In this document: piece after piece, positions 1 through 8,501 of the stretch
Layout of the letters: every line of letters begins with the position of its first letter
How positions within the stretch are numbered: position 1 is the stretch's first letter
Translations under genes and position numbers: made by a program
From: CAZTDD01 sp964612675
GTDB taxonomy: Bacteria; Hinthialibacterota; Hinthialibacteria; Hinthialibacterales; JAKPRU01
Direction of reading: 5' to 3'
Length of the DNA stretch: 31,397 nt
Assembly: GCA_964612675.1 (NCBI GenBank)
Contig: CAZTDD010000081.1
Location: 1-31,397 of the forward strand
Notes under the pieces: generated by a model
Databases searched by the model: none
Seen by the model: only the letters and a program-made list of their open reading frames with translations
Told to the model about the DNA's origin: nothing

Positions 1-58
1 GGGGTGCCAAAGGCACAAGAGGGAATGCACTCTCCGGCACGCCTGTTGGATGATAGGA

Positions 59-84
59 CCACCCCCAAGCGGAGTTGGGGGTGG
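59..84. repeat. perfect 10-bp inverted repeat (hairpin)
   Basis: The arms ccacccccaa (59-68) and ttgggggtgg (75-84) pair perfectly around a 6-base loop. No T-run follows, so it is more like a dispersed palindromic element than an intrinsic terminator. It lies downstream of the minus-strand gene that ends at 209. Confidence 0.6.
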
Positions 85-96
85 CACCCTTTGAGG

Positions 97-167
97 ATGC
101 CAGTACACCCAAATGCTGGGTATGTCAGTACAACCAAATGCTGGATGCCAGTATACCCAAATGCTGG
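97..167. repeat. three tandem copies of a 23-25 bp repeat
   Basis: Three head-to-tail units share the core cagta-a-ccaaatgctgg: 97-119, about 120-144 and 145-167. They differ by a few substitutions. The block lies between the hairpin at 59-84 and the end of the M23 peptidase gene. No convincing reading frame covers it, so it is a short non-coding minisatellite. Confidence 0.7.
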
Positions 168-208
168 CTGCTCGTCCGGGAGTTGGAGTCCCGGACGCCG
201 CAATTCAA

Positions 209-2251
209 TTAATCACCGATCCGTTCAAACACTACCGCATCCGCTACAACCAACCCTTTCGATCCTTCTGCCAGAATCTCGACAAATCCGTCTTTTCCTT
301 CATCGAACTCGAACGTTCCGATGAGGCGCCCCTTCTGCGGTTCTATCCAGACCCTATCGATGCCATTTTTATGACGAACTCTGACATGGAATCCAATTTC
401 ACCACTGATCGTGTCAGCGGGTCGAAAGGGTGTCGTCTCGGCAAACGCTATTCGGTATTTACCTCTCGCAAGATCGGGCTGAAAGCGAACGTATTCTCCC
501 GACGTTGCTTTCCCTCCGTTCATTCGGTAACTCCCGCCATAGCCGCGACACCATTCGCCATGAAATCGCGGCGACAGCCAAAAATACGGCGTAACATAAC
601 AATCGTCGCTCCGATCATCGACTACAACATGCGTTTTCGGTTTATATCGCGGAGTCTCCATCTCAACACGAAAAGCCTGCGGCGAATTGAACGCACCTGC
701 ACACGCTACATAAACCGTCGCATGGTAAAGCCCATGTTTCGGTTTCATGCCTTTGGCATTGACCGATACGGTTAGTGTTTGATTGTTTCCTTCGCCCTCT
801 GCCGTGACCGTCAACCAATCGGACGATTCGTGATAATCGATTTTAATTTTTGCTTCGCGTAAAATTCCTCTTCCGGCATTTTCAATTTCGATCGTTTTCG
901 CATCTGGAATGGGGCGCGATTTCGGCCTGGCAGTGAATTGTAATGTGTGCGGTATAAATGACGGCGGACAATTGTACACGTTCATACTATGCGCAGGCCG
1001 CTTGCGAAAAGAGACTTCTTCCGGAGCTTCCAAGACCAACACCGGCGATTGAATTGGATCGCCCGACACAGAGATATGTTGTATGAACGAGTCAAGCTGA
1101 GTTCCGTCATCGACCGTGAGTGTGACAGGATACATACCGGCTTCAGAAAAAACGTGCGTGGGATTGGCCTCGTTCGACCAGCCCCCGTCACCGAAGGTCC
1201 AATAATTGGAGAGCGGATTACCGGTCGCTCCCGCACGCGATCCACGGCTTGAAAACGACACAGCTTCGCCTGTCCGAGCGGGTCGGCAGGGTTCGATTTT
1301 TGCATGAACGGCACGGCTCTTTTCTCTATTATTTTCAAAAATCTGCCAAAATAAAATCCACGGATCGAGCAGAATTTCCTCTCCGTCTTCGCCTATTTTG
1401 AATACGAAGTGCGAATGCGCGTGCGAGCCGGTCAGTTCACCGGCGGCCGCTGCATAGTGATCCCCCTGCTTCAATGGCTCGTGTTCATCGACGAGCAATT
1501 CAAGCAAGTGATGAACCTGCAATACCCACCGGTCCCCGTTCGGCCAGCGGCGGATCGCACGCCAGCGGTTGTTGTTATGCCCCATGGCGATGGAGTTGAA
1601 ATAAAACTGATCGTCAAAATCGATCGGCGCCCACAGCGGCGTTCCGATCGGCATATTGATATCGAGTCCACCGTGCAGATCCGCGCCGAAATACGTTCCC
1701 ATCCACACATCGTCGCCGTTATACGCTTCATGCACGTCGAGCTGATTGCATTGATTCGGATACCAGGGCGTCAGCGGTTGAGGACAAACGGGCAGGGTGG
1801 CATCCTGCAACGCAAATCGAACATCTTTCTTTGGAACACAGGCACCGTGGTTCTCATTGAACAGGTCACCGATCTTCCGAATCCCGTCGAACCAAATACG
1901 CAATCCGTTAATCACGTACGGTTCATAATAGGATTCCTGAACCGGGATATAGCGCAGTAACCTGATCGGCTGACCGTCAATACGCACACGGCAAATGAAC
2001 TGATACACAGTTCCGCCGCCGGGCCGGCCTTTTTTCAAATCGCTCAGATTGGTCAGCAAGGTTTTTATTCCCGTATCCACGATTTCCAGTACCCGAGTTT
2101 GTCCGTTCTTCAATTCGAAGCGGAGCACATCGCCGTGATTCATCTCGACCGCCGTTAATGTCTCTTTTGCCTTCAGTGAGAGCGTATCGGCATGCGAGGA
2201 ACAGACCGTGACGATCAAGACGAGTATGAATGAGATGATCCTTGGTGTCAT
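209..2251 (-). CDS. secreted M23-type metallopeptidase-like protein with PKD and golvesin-like domains
   Basis: The 680-residue protein starts with a signal peptide (about 1-21). Residues 180-300 resemble an M23/lysostaphin-type (LytM) peptidase: HGGLDINMPIGTP gives a likely zinc His193 and Asp197, and SHAHSHF near 276-282 supplies the HxH motif. A PKD domain follows (about 320-397, WTFGDG). Next is a beta-sandwich region with SDWLTV that recalls BACON modules (about 440-540, weak). The C-terminus (about 555-680, ending with VVADAVVFERI) looks like a golvesin C-terminal domain. M23 enzymes cut peptide cross-links in peptidoglycan or other glycine-rich peptides; here the target is unknown and activity is inferred. 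The large insert between the two zinc motifs is unusual. The start is supported by AAAGGA about 10 bases upstream. The gene is divergent from glycerol kinase and seems monocistronic. Confidence 0.8.
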   Translation of the reverse strand: MTPRIISFILVLIVTVCSSHADTLSLKAKETLTAVEMNHGDVLRFELKNGQTRVLEIVDTGIKTLLTNLSDLKKGRPGGGTVYQFICRVRIDGQPIRLLRYIPVQESYYEPYVINGLRIWFDGIRKIGDLFNENHGACVPKKDVRFALQDATLPVCPQPLTPWYPNQCNQLDVHEAYNGDDVWMGTYFGADLHGGLDINMPIGTPLWAPIDFDDQFYFNSIAMGHNNNRWRAIRRWPNGDRWVLQVHHLLELLVDEHEPLKQGDHYAAAAGELTGSHAHSHFVFKIGEDGEEILLDPWILFWQIFENNREKSRAVHAKIEPCRPARTGEAVSFSSRGSRAGATGNPLSNYWTFGDGGWSNEANPTHVFSEAGMYPVTLTVDDGTQLDSFIQHISVSGDPIQSPVLVLEAPEEVSFRKRPAHSMNVYNCPPSFIPHTLQFTARPKSRPIPDAKTIEIENAGRGILREAKIKIDYHESSDWLTVTAEGEGNNQTLTVSVNAKGMKPKHGLYHATVYVACAGAFNSPQAFRVEMETPRYKPKTHVVVDDRSDDCYVTPYFWLSPRFHGEWCRGYGGSYRMNGGKATSGEYVRFQPDLARGKYRIAFAETTPFRPADTISGEIGFHVRVRHKNGIDRVWIEPQKGRLIGTFEFDEGKDGFVEILAEGSKGLVVADAVVFERIGD

Positions 2252-2411
2252 TTTTTGAATCCTTTCAAAGTAGTCCCCTCAGTAATGAACGCTGAGGCGA
2301 ATCCAGCACCACTTCATAGTCCAATTCTCTTTTTGCCTCAAGCCGGGTTCCACAGGGACAAACCGCTGGGTTATGATCGTCTGTCTTCAACAAACCTCAC
2401 GGAGTACAACT

Positions 2412-3866
2412 ATGATCCTTTCTATCGACCAAGGGACCACCGGCACAACGGCGATGCTGATCGACGAGGCAGGGAAGACCGTCGACCGGGCTTACTGCGA
2501 AATCAGACAATACTACCCGAAACCGGGATGGGTGGAACACGATCCCGAGGATATCTGGCAATCGGTCTGCGCGACGTGCGGTGAAATCCTCTCGCGCCAC
2601 ACAGATACACCGAAAGCCATCGGAATCACCAACCAGCGCGAAACCGTCGTTCTCTGGGAATCGTCGACTGGAAAACCCGTCGGTCGCGCGATTGTTTGGC
2701 AGGACCGGAGAACCGCTGAGATCTGTCGCCGTCTGCGTGAGCACAAAAACGAAATCCGTAATAAAACCGGCCTGCTAATCGACCCCTATTTCTCGGGCAC
2801 AAAACTCACATGGTTGCTCGAAAACAGCGCCGACCTGCGCCGCCGCGCGGAACGCGATGAACTGCGCGCGGGAACAGTCGACTCCTGGCTGATCTGGAAA
2901 TTGACCGGCGGGGCCGTCCACGCCACCGACCGCACCAACGCTTCACGAACGCTGCTCCTCAACCTCGAAACCATCGAGTGGGACGACACTCTGCTGGATC
3001 GTTTCCGCGTACCTCGTTGTCTGTTGCCGCAAATCGTTCCTTCCGGCGGTGTCATTGCCGAGACAATCGAGACCGGCCCGTTCCCGGCAGGCATCGCAAT
3101 CGCGGGTATCGCAGGGGATCAGCAGGCGGCCCTGTACGGTCAGGGCTGTTTCGGACCGGGACCCGGCAAGAACACTTACGGTACCGGGTGTTTCTTCCTT
3201 CGGCATATCGGCACGTCGCCGTTTATCTCGGAACACCCCATCCTGACCACGATCGCAGCGAGCTATGGCGAGCAGGTGTTGTACGCGTACGAAGGTTCGA
3301 TCTTCATCGGCGGTGCGGTGATTCAGTGGCTGCGCGATTGTCTTGAGTTCATTCCGCAGAGCCCGGACTGTGAGCGGGTCGCGCTGGAAGTGTCTTCTTC
3401 AGACGGTGTTTATCTCGTGCCGGCGTTTGTGGGGCTGGGTGCGCCGCATTGGGAACCGGATGCGCGCGGTGCCATTGTCGGTCTGACACGCGGCACCACG
3501 TGGAAACACATTGTCCGCGCAGGGGTCGAGAGTATTGCGTTCCAGGTCTGCGATCTTTTGGGGATCGAGGAACTCGGCGAAGGACTCGAAGAACTCCGTG
3601 TCGATGGCGGCGCTTCTCAGAACGATTTCCTCATGCAGTTGCAGGCCGATCTCTTACAGATACCGGTAAACCGCCCCGAGCATATCGAAACCACCGCGCT
3701 CGGGTCAGCCTATCTCGCAGGTCTCGCGGTCGGTGTGTGGTCGTCCGAGAGTGAACTCGAATCGATCCGCCGCGTCGAACGGATCTTTGACCCCCAAATG
3801 CCCGACAGCCAACGCCGCGAACTACTGGACGGTTGGCAGGAGGCCGTCAATCGCGTTCTCAGCTAA
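2412..3866 (+). CDS. glpK: glycerol kinase
   Basis: This FGGY-family kinase phosphorylates glycerol to sn-glycerol-3-phosphate in the cytoplasm using ATP. The 484-residue protein is close to the family length of about 500. It shows the N-terminal phosphate loop SIDQGTTGTTAML, ITNQRET, WQDRRT, the central DSWLIWKLTGG and TDRTNASRT, IAGIAGDQQAALYGQ, GTGCFFL, and the C-terminal VDGGASQNDFLMQ with TTALGSAYLAG. The in-frame ATG at 2373 is also possible, but 2412 is chosen because GGAG lies 7 bases upstream and the family signature begins right after it. No glycerol facilitator or glycerol-3-phosphate dehydrogenase gene is adjacent, so it stands alone. It is divergent from the secreted peptidase gene and converges on the oxidoreductase gene. 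Confidence 0.95.
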   Translation: MILSIDQGTTGTTAMLIDEAGKTVDRAYCEIRQYYPKPGWVEHDPEDIWQSVCATCGEILSRHTDTPKAIGITNQRETVVLWESSTGKPVGRAIVWQDRRTAEICRRLREHKNEIRNKTGLLIDPYFSGTKLTWLLENSADLRRRAERDELRAGTVDSWLIWKLTGGAVHATDRTNASRTLLLNLETIEWDDTLLDRFRVPRCLLPQIVPSGGVIAETIETGPFPAGIAIAGIAGDQQAALYGQGCFGPGPGKNTYGTGCFFLRHIGTSPFISEHPILTTIAASYGEQVLYAYEGSIFIGGAVIQWLRDCLEFIPQSPDCERVALEVSSSDGVYLVPAFVGLGAPHWEPDARGAIVGLTRGTTWKHIVRAGVESIAFQVCDLLGIEELGEGLEELRVDGGASQNDFLMQLQADLLQIPVNRPEHIETTALGSAYLAGLAVGVWSSESELESIRRVERIFDPQMPDSQRRELLDGWQEAVNRVLS

Positions 3867-3873
3867 TTATGGC

Positions 3874-3899
3874 AGCGCCCGGGGCCTGTCCCGGGCGCT
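3874..3899. repeat. REP-like palindrome between convergent genes
   Basis: The arms agcgcccggg (3874-3883) and cccgggcgct (3890-3899) pair perfectly over a 6-base loop. The element starts 8 bases after the glpK stop and ends 15 bases before the oxidoreductase stop. Read on the minus strand it matches the left half of the doublet at 17160-17217 (GGTAGCGC-CGGG...CCCGGGCG), so it is probably a dispersed REP element. It could also act as a bidirectional terminator, although there is no T-run. Confidence 0.65.
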
Positions 3900-3913
3900 A
3901 CCCAACTTTCCTG

Positions 3914-5164
3914 TCATTTCTTCCCGTACAGCAGATCCGCCCCGTTCCCTTGTTGAATCGCAGGGACGTACGTTTCCAATTCCTTCTGCACGCCGGCATC
4001 CGTCAGATCGATGGTCTGCCCCTTTTCGGCGGCAAGATAGGCCGCCATCACCAGTTTGGTGATTTCCAATCCATGATCCCACGTGAGAAGCGGTTCGCGA
4101 CCGGCCAAAAACGCCTCGGCGGTGTCTTCATTCTCGTCTGTGTATCCATAGAGATCCGCCTCGTTGTGGTGAACCGCAAGCAGCCCTCGGCTTGACGTCG
4201 CTTTTTCTAAAGCCGCCTCTCGATCCGCCACAGCCTCCGCCGCAACGTCGCCAATAAATATGTTCAGCGGTGACATCAACGTATTGATCTCGAACGCGTA
4301 CCCGGGGCCGGTGCCGTCCATGAGCAGACGCAGCCCTTGTTTTTCAAACATCCACGAGTTGGTGAATTGGGCCTTGACCAGCTGCCCGGTCTCCGGATTG
4401 CGATAGGTGAACATACCGGTGGCGAAATCCTCCGCCGGTGTCTTCGTGTAGTCCACGCCTCGCTCGGACTTCAGTTTCTCGCGCCATGTCGGTTGCCCCC
4501 ATTTCAGCAGACCGAGATCGGCCGTAACGCTGTACGGTTCGAGGAATGGAAACTCTTTTGCCAGTGGTGTTAGCGCATACCAACCGACAGCGATGCTGTG
4601 GCAACCCATGTCGCACAAAACGCCGCCGCCCTGGCGGGTCGGATCCCAGAACCACGGCTCGTGCGGGCCTCCATGTTCCTCGGCGGAACGAACGAGTGTG
4701 AGCGGCCCCATGGTGCCCATCTGCGGTTCGAGTTGCGCCCGTTGAACACGGATCGGTTTCATGAAAATCTGGTTTTCGAAATAGGCGGTTTTGAGATTGC
4801 ATTCCTTCGCCAACTCCACCAGTTTTCGCGCTTCCGCCACATTTCGTCCCAGCGGTTTTTCGCAGATGATTCCTTTTAATTCGGCCCCAGCTTTTACCGC
4901 ACTCACAATCTCTTCCATGATTTCAACGCGAGTATAATTCGGGCAGTAGATTGCGGGGACATCGACGTTCTTCACCAATTCCGTAACGTTGGGATAAACC
5001 GTGGCGGGGCCAAGGTGGTTCGCCCGGCATAGCTCGGCCAATTCCTCCGCGCCCTCCAGGGAGGTGATCCCGGCGACCTCCACTGTGCGAATTTGTTTCA
5101 TCGCCGCCGCCTGGAAATGGCCGATAAAACCGGCTCCAATCATTCCGATCCGAAGTTTTTCCAT
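3914..5164 (-). CDS. Gfo/Idh/MocA-family NAD(P)-dependent oxidoreductase
   Basis: The 416-residue protein opens with a Rossmann motif, IGMIGAGFIGHFQ (G10-G15 region). It carries the family catalytic motif CEKPLG (Glu102-Lys103-Pro104) and, in the second domain, the family pattern GGGVLCDMGCHSI with its likely catalytic histidine. Members oxidise or reduce sugars, inositols or related carbohydrates; the substrate cannot be read from the sequence. The start is well supported by AAGGAG about 8 bases upstream. There is no signal peptide, so a cytoplasmic enzyme is expected. It stands alone on the minus strand. The sugar isomerase at 30209 belongs to a fold class that often partners these enzymes, but it is 25 kb away. 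Confidence 0.9.
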   Translation of the reverse strand: MEKLRIGMIGAGFIGHFQAAAMKQIRTVEVAGITSLEGAEELAELCRANHLGPATVYPNVTELVKNVDVPAIYCPNYTRVEIMEEIVSAVKAGAELKGIICEKPLGRNVAEARKLVELAKECNLKTAYFENQIFMKPIRVQRAQLEPQMGTMGPLTLVRSAEEHGGPHEPWFWDPTRQGGGVLCDMGCHSIAVGWYALTPLAKEFPFLEPYSVTADLGLLKWGQPTWREKLKSERGVDYTKTPAEDFATGMFTYRNPETGQLVKAQFTNSWMFEKQGLRLLMDGTGPGYAFEINTLMSPLNIFIGDVAAEAVADREAALEKATSSRGLLAVHHNEADLYGYTDENEDTAEAFLAGREPLLTWDHGLEITKLVMAAYLAAEKGQTIDLTDAGVQKELETYVPAIQQGNGADLLYGKK

Positions 5165-5308
5165 CTCTATTCTCCTTCCTTGTTAGTGGTCTCGTTCATG
5201 TTAATCCAATCTGGTCCTGCTTAGTCAGTGTTGCTGGGTGAGAGGCTAAAACAGGACTTCAATTTTATCGCGGTCCTTGCGCGATGTCGTGTACTCTACC
5301 GCTCATGG

Positions 5309-5337
5309 TTGGATTCTCTCACAATCTTGGGTAGATT
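5309..5337 (+). promoter_or_regulatory. possible sigma70-type promoter upstream of the TldD-family gene
   Basis: TTGGAT (5309-5314) and TAGATT (5332-5337) are 17 bases apart, about 50 bases before the chosen start. Both hexamers are poor matches (3/6 and 4/6), so this rests mainly on spacing and position. Confidence 0.25.
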
Positions 5338-5388
5338 CACACGTTCACCGTTCCTTCCGGGGTGAAACACGACTACAGAAAGACAACA

Positions 5389-6849
5389 ATGAAAATTCGT
5401 AACCTAATCAAATCAGAAGCAGAGCTGATCGAGCTGGGGGAAGCGATGATGGCTCGCCTCCCCAAAGACGAAGAAGCGGTCGCACGCTATCGCCAGGCGG
5501 TCTTCGAAAGCATGCACACCGATCACGGCCGACGGAACCTGAATCGTTGCGGCCTGTCGAGCACGTATAATGTCGAGAATCTGACGACCCACACCTACTC
5601 TTCCATTCGAGGTGAGGAACTCTTCACACATACCCTGGACGAATTCGAGCGATGGCGGCAACGAAACGAAACCCCATTCGTTTTCACTCATAAAGGCTTT
5701 CTGCTTCCAAAGGAACGATCCGTTCGCTGGATCGTACCACCTGAAAACGGGGACCATTGGGACGAGGAGTTGATCGACTTCACACGCTCCCACCGTGGAG
5801 ACCGCCTGACTCGTGAGTTCGTGGTCGAACAGACCATTACGGTTAATACGAACGGCGGTTTCATTATCGAATCGCGGCCGTTTTGGGGGCTCTACTTCCG
5901 CCACGGGTACGAACCGCTGACTGTGAATCGAAATCTCGGCGCGTATGTGACTTCGGATGACGACATCGTCCGGTTCCCGGCGCTGCTGAAGTATATCCCC
6001 GATCCGACCCCCGACCGCCGCATTCAGTCTGCGGAGTCGTTCTGGAGCGCTTTCGACAGGCTGGTCCGTATCAGCGAGGTAAAACATGATGATTTGCGCT
6101 CCGCGGGGCTGCCCGACGTTTTGACACACGACGCAGTGATGTTGAACGGAGTCGCCGCCCACGAGATCTTCGGCCATCAGTTCGAAGAGCCGGTTTACCC
6201 GCTGCCGGTCGGGCACACCTCGCTGTTCCCGATCGGGAAAAATGTCCAGAACCGGCGCCTGCTTCTTTACGACAATCCGCATCAGGAAGTAGAGGGGTAC
6301 TCGGTCTGTGGGTCGTATCGGTTCGACGCGTACGGACGTCCTTCCGCTTCCAAGACACACATTCGGGACTCGATCGCCTGCGAACACCTGGGAAGCGAGT
6401 ATGTGGATCTCAGGAACCTCGAAGGATTCCTCGGTATACCGCAGAGCGAATCTCTCGGAAATGCACGGCAGGGAGAAGACGGCTCATTCCCTCAGGGACG
6501 TATGTCCTGCACGGTGCTGGAGGGTGAAGTCGAGGAGGCCGACTACTCCGGAAAAGTGATCATGATCCCCAACAACGGCTATGTTGTCGACGGCTCATTC
6601 TTCAAGGTCCTCTCATCCGAGTGTTATGTGCTGAATGGTTCGGGCGAACCTCAGCGGGTGGGACCGCTCGAGGGCAGCCGGGCGGTTTACGATGCGATGA
6701 TCGGGATGCATTTGGTGGACGGAAAAACACACCATATCGGAACCTGCAGTAAGCCGAACGTTCTTGACAGCGGCAGCGATACCGAGGTCCCGGTGTCGTT
6801 TCTCGCCAACAATCAGCTCTGGGAATGCCTCACGATGAGATCAATATAA
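5389..6849 (+). CDS. TldD/PmbA-family metalloprotease (peptidase U62)
   Basis: The 486-residue protein has the zinc motif HEIFGH (His258, Glu259, His263), equivalent to HEAVGH of TldD. The family C-terminal region has a Gly-rich beta section ending in GTCSKPN. TldD and PmbA (TldE) form a heterodimeric protease that degrades unfolded peptides and matures microcins or trims leader peptides. Here the HExxxH-bearing subunit is alone: no inactive TldE-like partner is adjacent, so it may act as a homodimer or with a partner elsewhere. Similarity is clearest in the C-terminal half; the N-terminus is divergent. Start choice is uncertain: ATG 5389 is preceded by a weak GAAAG, and GTG 5362 in frame would add 9 residues. 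It converges on the RNase G gene. Confidence 0.82.
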   Translation: MKIRNLIKSEAELIELGEAMMARLPKDEEAVARYRQAVFESMHTDHGRRNLNRCGLSSTYNVENLTTHTYSSIRGEELFTHTLDEFERWRQRNETPFVFTHKGFLLPKERSVRWIVPPENGDHWDEELIDFTRSHRGDRLTREFVVEQTITVNTNGGFIIESRPFWGLYFRHGYEPLTVNRNLGAYVTSDDDIVRFPALLKYIPDPTPDRRIQSAESFWSAFDRLVRISEVKHDDLRSAGLPDVLTHDAVMLNGVAAHEIFGHQFEEPVYPLPVGHTSLFPIGKNVQNRRLLLYDNPHQEVEGYSVCGSYRFDAYGRPSASKTHIRDSIACEHLGSEYVDLRNLEGFLGIPQSESLGNARQGEDGSFPQGRMSCTVLEGEVEEADYSGKVIMIPNNGYVVDGSFFKVLSSECYVLNGSGEPQRVGPLEGSRAVYDAMIGMHLVDGKTHHIGTCSKPNVLDSGSDTEVPVSFLANNQLWECLTMRSI

Positions 6850-6883
6850 GATACTGAAATAGTGGCGGATAGGCGATCCTGGT

Positions 6884-8173
6884 TCACGAGAATTCCAAGA
6901 CTGGAATAGTCCCCGAGCCCTTACAATGTGTGCATTGCCGGGAAAGCCGCTGGTGAAGAGTGCGCCCCGTTCGCTGGCGGGTCATTTGAACGAGTCCGAT
7001 TTCAGTGAATTGAAGCGTGTCTGAGGGGGTTCGGTCCTGGCTCATTTCGCGCTCAAGGGTCCGAAACACCTGGTCGCGATGACGTTTGAGCCGCATATCG
7101 ATGAAATCCACCACAATGATTCCGCCGATCTGCCGCAACCGAAGCTGACGGGGGATCTCGGAAGCCGCCTCCAGATTCGTGCGGTAGATGGAGTCTTCCA
7201 AATCCTTGCCCCCGCTGAATTTACCTGTGTTTACATCAATCGCCGTCAAGGTCTCCATCTCTTCAATGATCAGGCTTCCGCCGAGCTCAAGTTGAACGCG
7301 GTTGCTGAAGATCTCGTTGAGTCGATCGACAACCCCCAATTCCTGCCATACTTTTGACGGATCGACCTGGCGAATCATCTTATCCGTCTTCGTCCGAGGG
7401 GCGATAATCCGGAGGAACTGGCGGACTCTGTTCCGATACTCTTCCGAGCCGACGACAATCATTTCCATTTCGCGCTGGAAATGGTCGCGCAGAGCCCGTT
7501 CAACCACCCCGAGTTCTCGATGGAGCAACCGGATCCCTTCTGTTCGCTCGGATTCACGTTCGATCCGGTCCCACAGTCTGCGGACATAGTCGCTGTCATC
7601 CTTTAGCTCGCTTTTGGTACGTCCGCCGGCGGCGGTCCGTATGATCCAGCCGCCTTCCGCCGAGAACGTCTCTTTCGCGATGTCGTGAAGACGTTTTCGC
7701 TCTTTCTCGGAACCGATTTGCCTGGAGATGTTGATCTTGTTGCCGTACGGCATGAACACGACGTAGCGGCCGGGAAGGGAGATCTTCGTGGTGAGTGCCG
7801 GGCCTTTGTCCCCCAGTGCTTCCTTCTCTACCTGTACAATCAGCTGATCGCCCTGCCGCAGCCAAGTCTGGATGTTTCTCTTGTCGCCTTTGCGGGCCTT
7901 ATGTTCAAGGCTTCGGTAGATCAGGTCGTCAATGGAAAGAAACCCGTGCTTTAGTACACCGATATCGATAAACGCTGCCTGCAGGTGGGGAACGACTGCC
8001 GATACAACGCCCTCATAGATGTTCCCGGCTACCCCACCGCCCGTGGGATGAACGGGATCGACAAACAGATCGGTCAGGTGTCTGCCTTCCGTCACCGCGA
8101 CAATCTCGTATTCACCGACACGATTCATTCCGATGCGTTGACGGGGCGCTGACCGGGTTTTTCGCTTTGCCAT
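6884..8173 (-). CDS. rng: ribonuclease G/E family endoribonuclease (short form)
   Basis: The 429-residue protein begins with the RNase E/G S1-domain region (VAGNIYEGVVSAVVPHLQAAFIDIG). It keeps the catalytic aspartates in LTAIDVNTGKF (Asp313) and IIVVDFIDM (Asp356), and the zinc-link CTHCKGSG (Cys414, Cys417). RNase G makes single-strand cuts in rRNA precursors and mRNAs, usually preferring 5'-monophosphate ends. The protein ends 12 residues after the zinc-link motif, so the small C-terminal domain found in E. coli RNase G (489 residues) is missing, as is the RNase E degradosome scaffold. The reading frame is intact, so this looks like a natural short form. A good minus-strand promoter lies at 8219-8247, but the Shine-Dalgarno sequence is weak. 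Confidence 0.9.
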   Translation of the reverse strand: MAKRKTRSAPRQRIGMNRVGEYEIVAVTEGRHLTDLFVDPVHPTGGGVAGNIYEGVVSAVVPHLQAAFIDIGVLKHGFLSIDDLIYRSLEHKARKGDKRNIQTWLRQGDQLIVQVEKEALGDKGPALTTKISLPGRYVVFMPYGNKINISRQIGSEKERKRLHDIAKETFSAEGGWIIRTAAGGRTKSELKDDSDYVRRLWDRIERESERTEGIRLLHRELGVVERALRDHFQREMEMIVVGSEEYRNRVRQFLRIIAPRTKTDKMIRQVDPSKVWQELGVVDRLNEIFSNRVQLELGGSLIIEEMETLTAIDVNTGKFSGGKDLEDSIYRTNLEAASEIPRQLRLRQIGGIIVVDFIDMRLKRHRDQVFRTLEREMSQDRTPSDTLQFTEIGLVQMTRQRTGRTLHQRLSRQCTHCKGSGTIPVLEFS

Positions 8174-8501
8174 GCTTAGAAGAGTGCATTACTCCGTTCC
8201 GGCTGATTTACTGATACGATTATGATGGAGAACAGCGCGGTTCACAAGACACGGCAGCGTAAAGTCTCCATCATGAACACAACGGTATCGCTTGAGGTTG
8301 AGAAATTCGGTCCTCCCAGAACCTGGAAGATTCGGTCCGCACGGAGCATCTTCCGCCATCGACACCCCTTCACAGAATCCCAGGGAAAGTCGAATAACGT
8401 ATATGCATTGACGACTCAGTTGTGGTAGAATACCCGGGAACCATCGTACTCAATTGGATGCGATGGGATGAAAGAAACGGCGGACGCAACGGGAGGTACC
8501 T
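8174..8501. other. intergenic region between rng and the STAS gene
   Basis: The 328 bases between the divergent genes hold the candidate rng promoter at 8219-8247 and the GGGAGG ribosome-binding site of the STAS gene. I find no reading frame with family resemblance and no clear repeat. Confidence 0.5.
8219..8247 (-). promoter_or_regulatory. candidate promoter of rng
   Basis: On the minus strand TTGTGA (8242-8247) and CATAAT (8219-8224) are separated by exactly 17 bases. The -10 match is 5/6 and the -35 match 4/6. The -10 box lies about 45 bases upstream of the rng start. Confidence 0.45.

Noticed and set aside
5413..6387. 324-codon minus-strand frame opposite the TldD-family gene
   Set aside because: The plus strand has the HExxxH protease. 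The antisense frame has no motif and no ribosome-binding site.
8222..8428. 68-codon plus-strand frame between rng and the STAS gene
   Set aside because: No ribosome-binding site or motif, and it overlaps the likely rng promoter.
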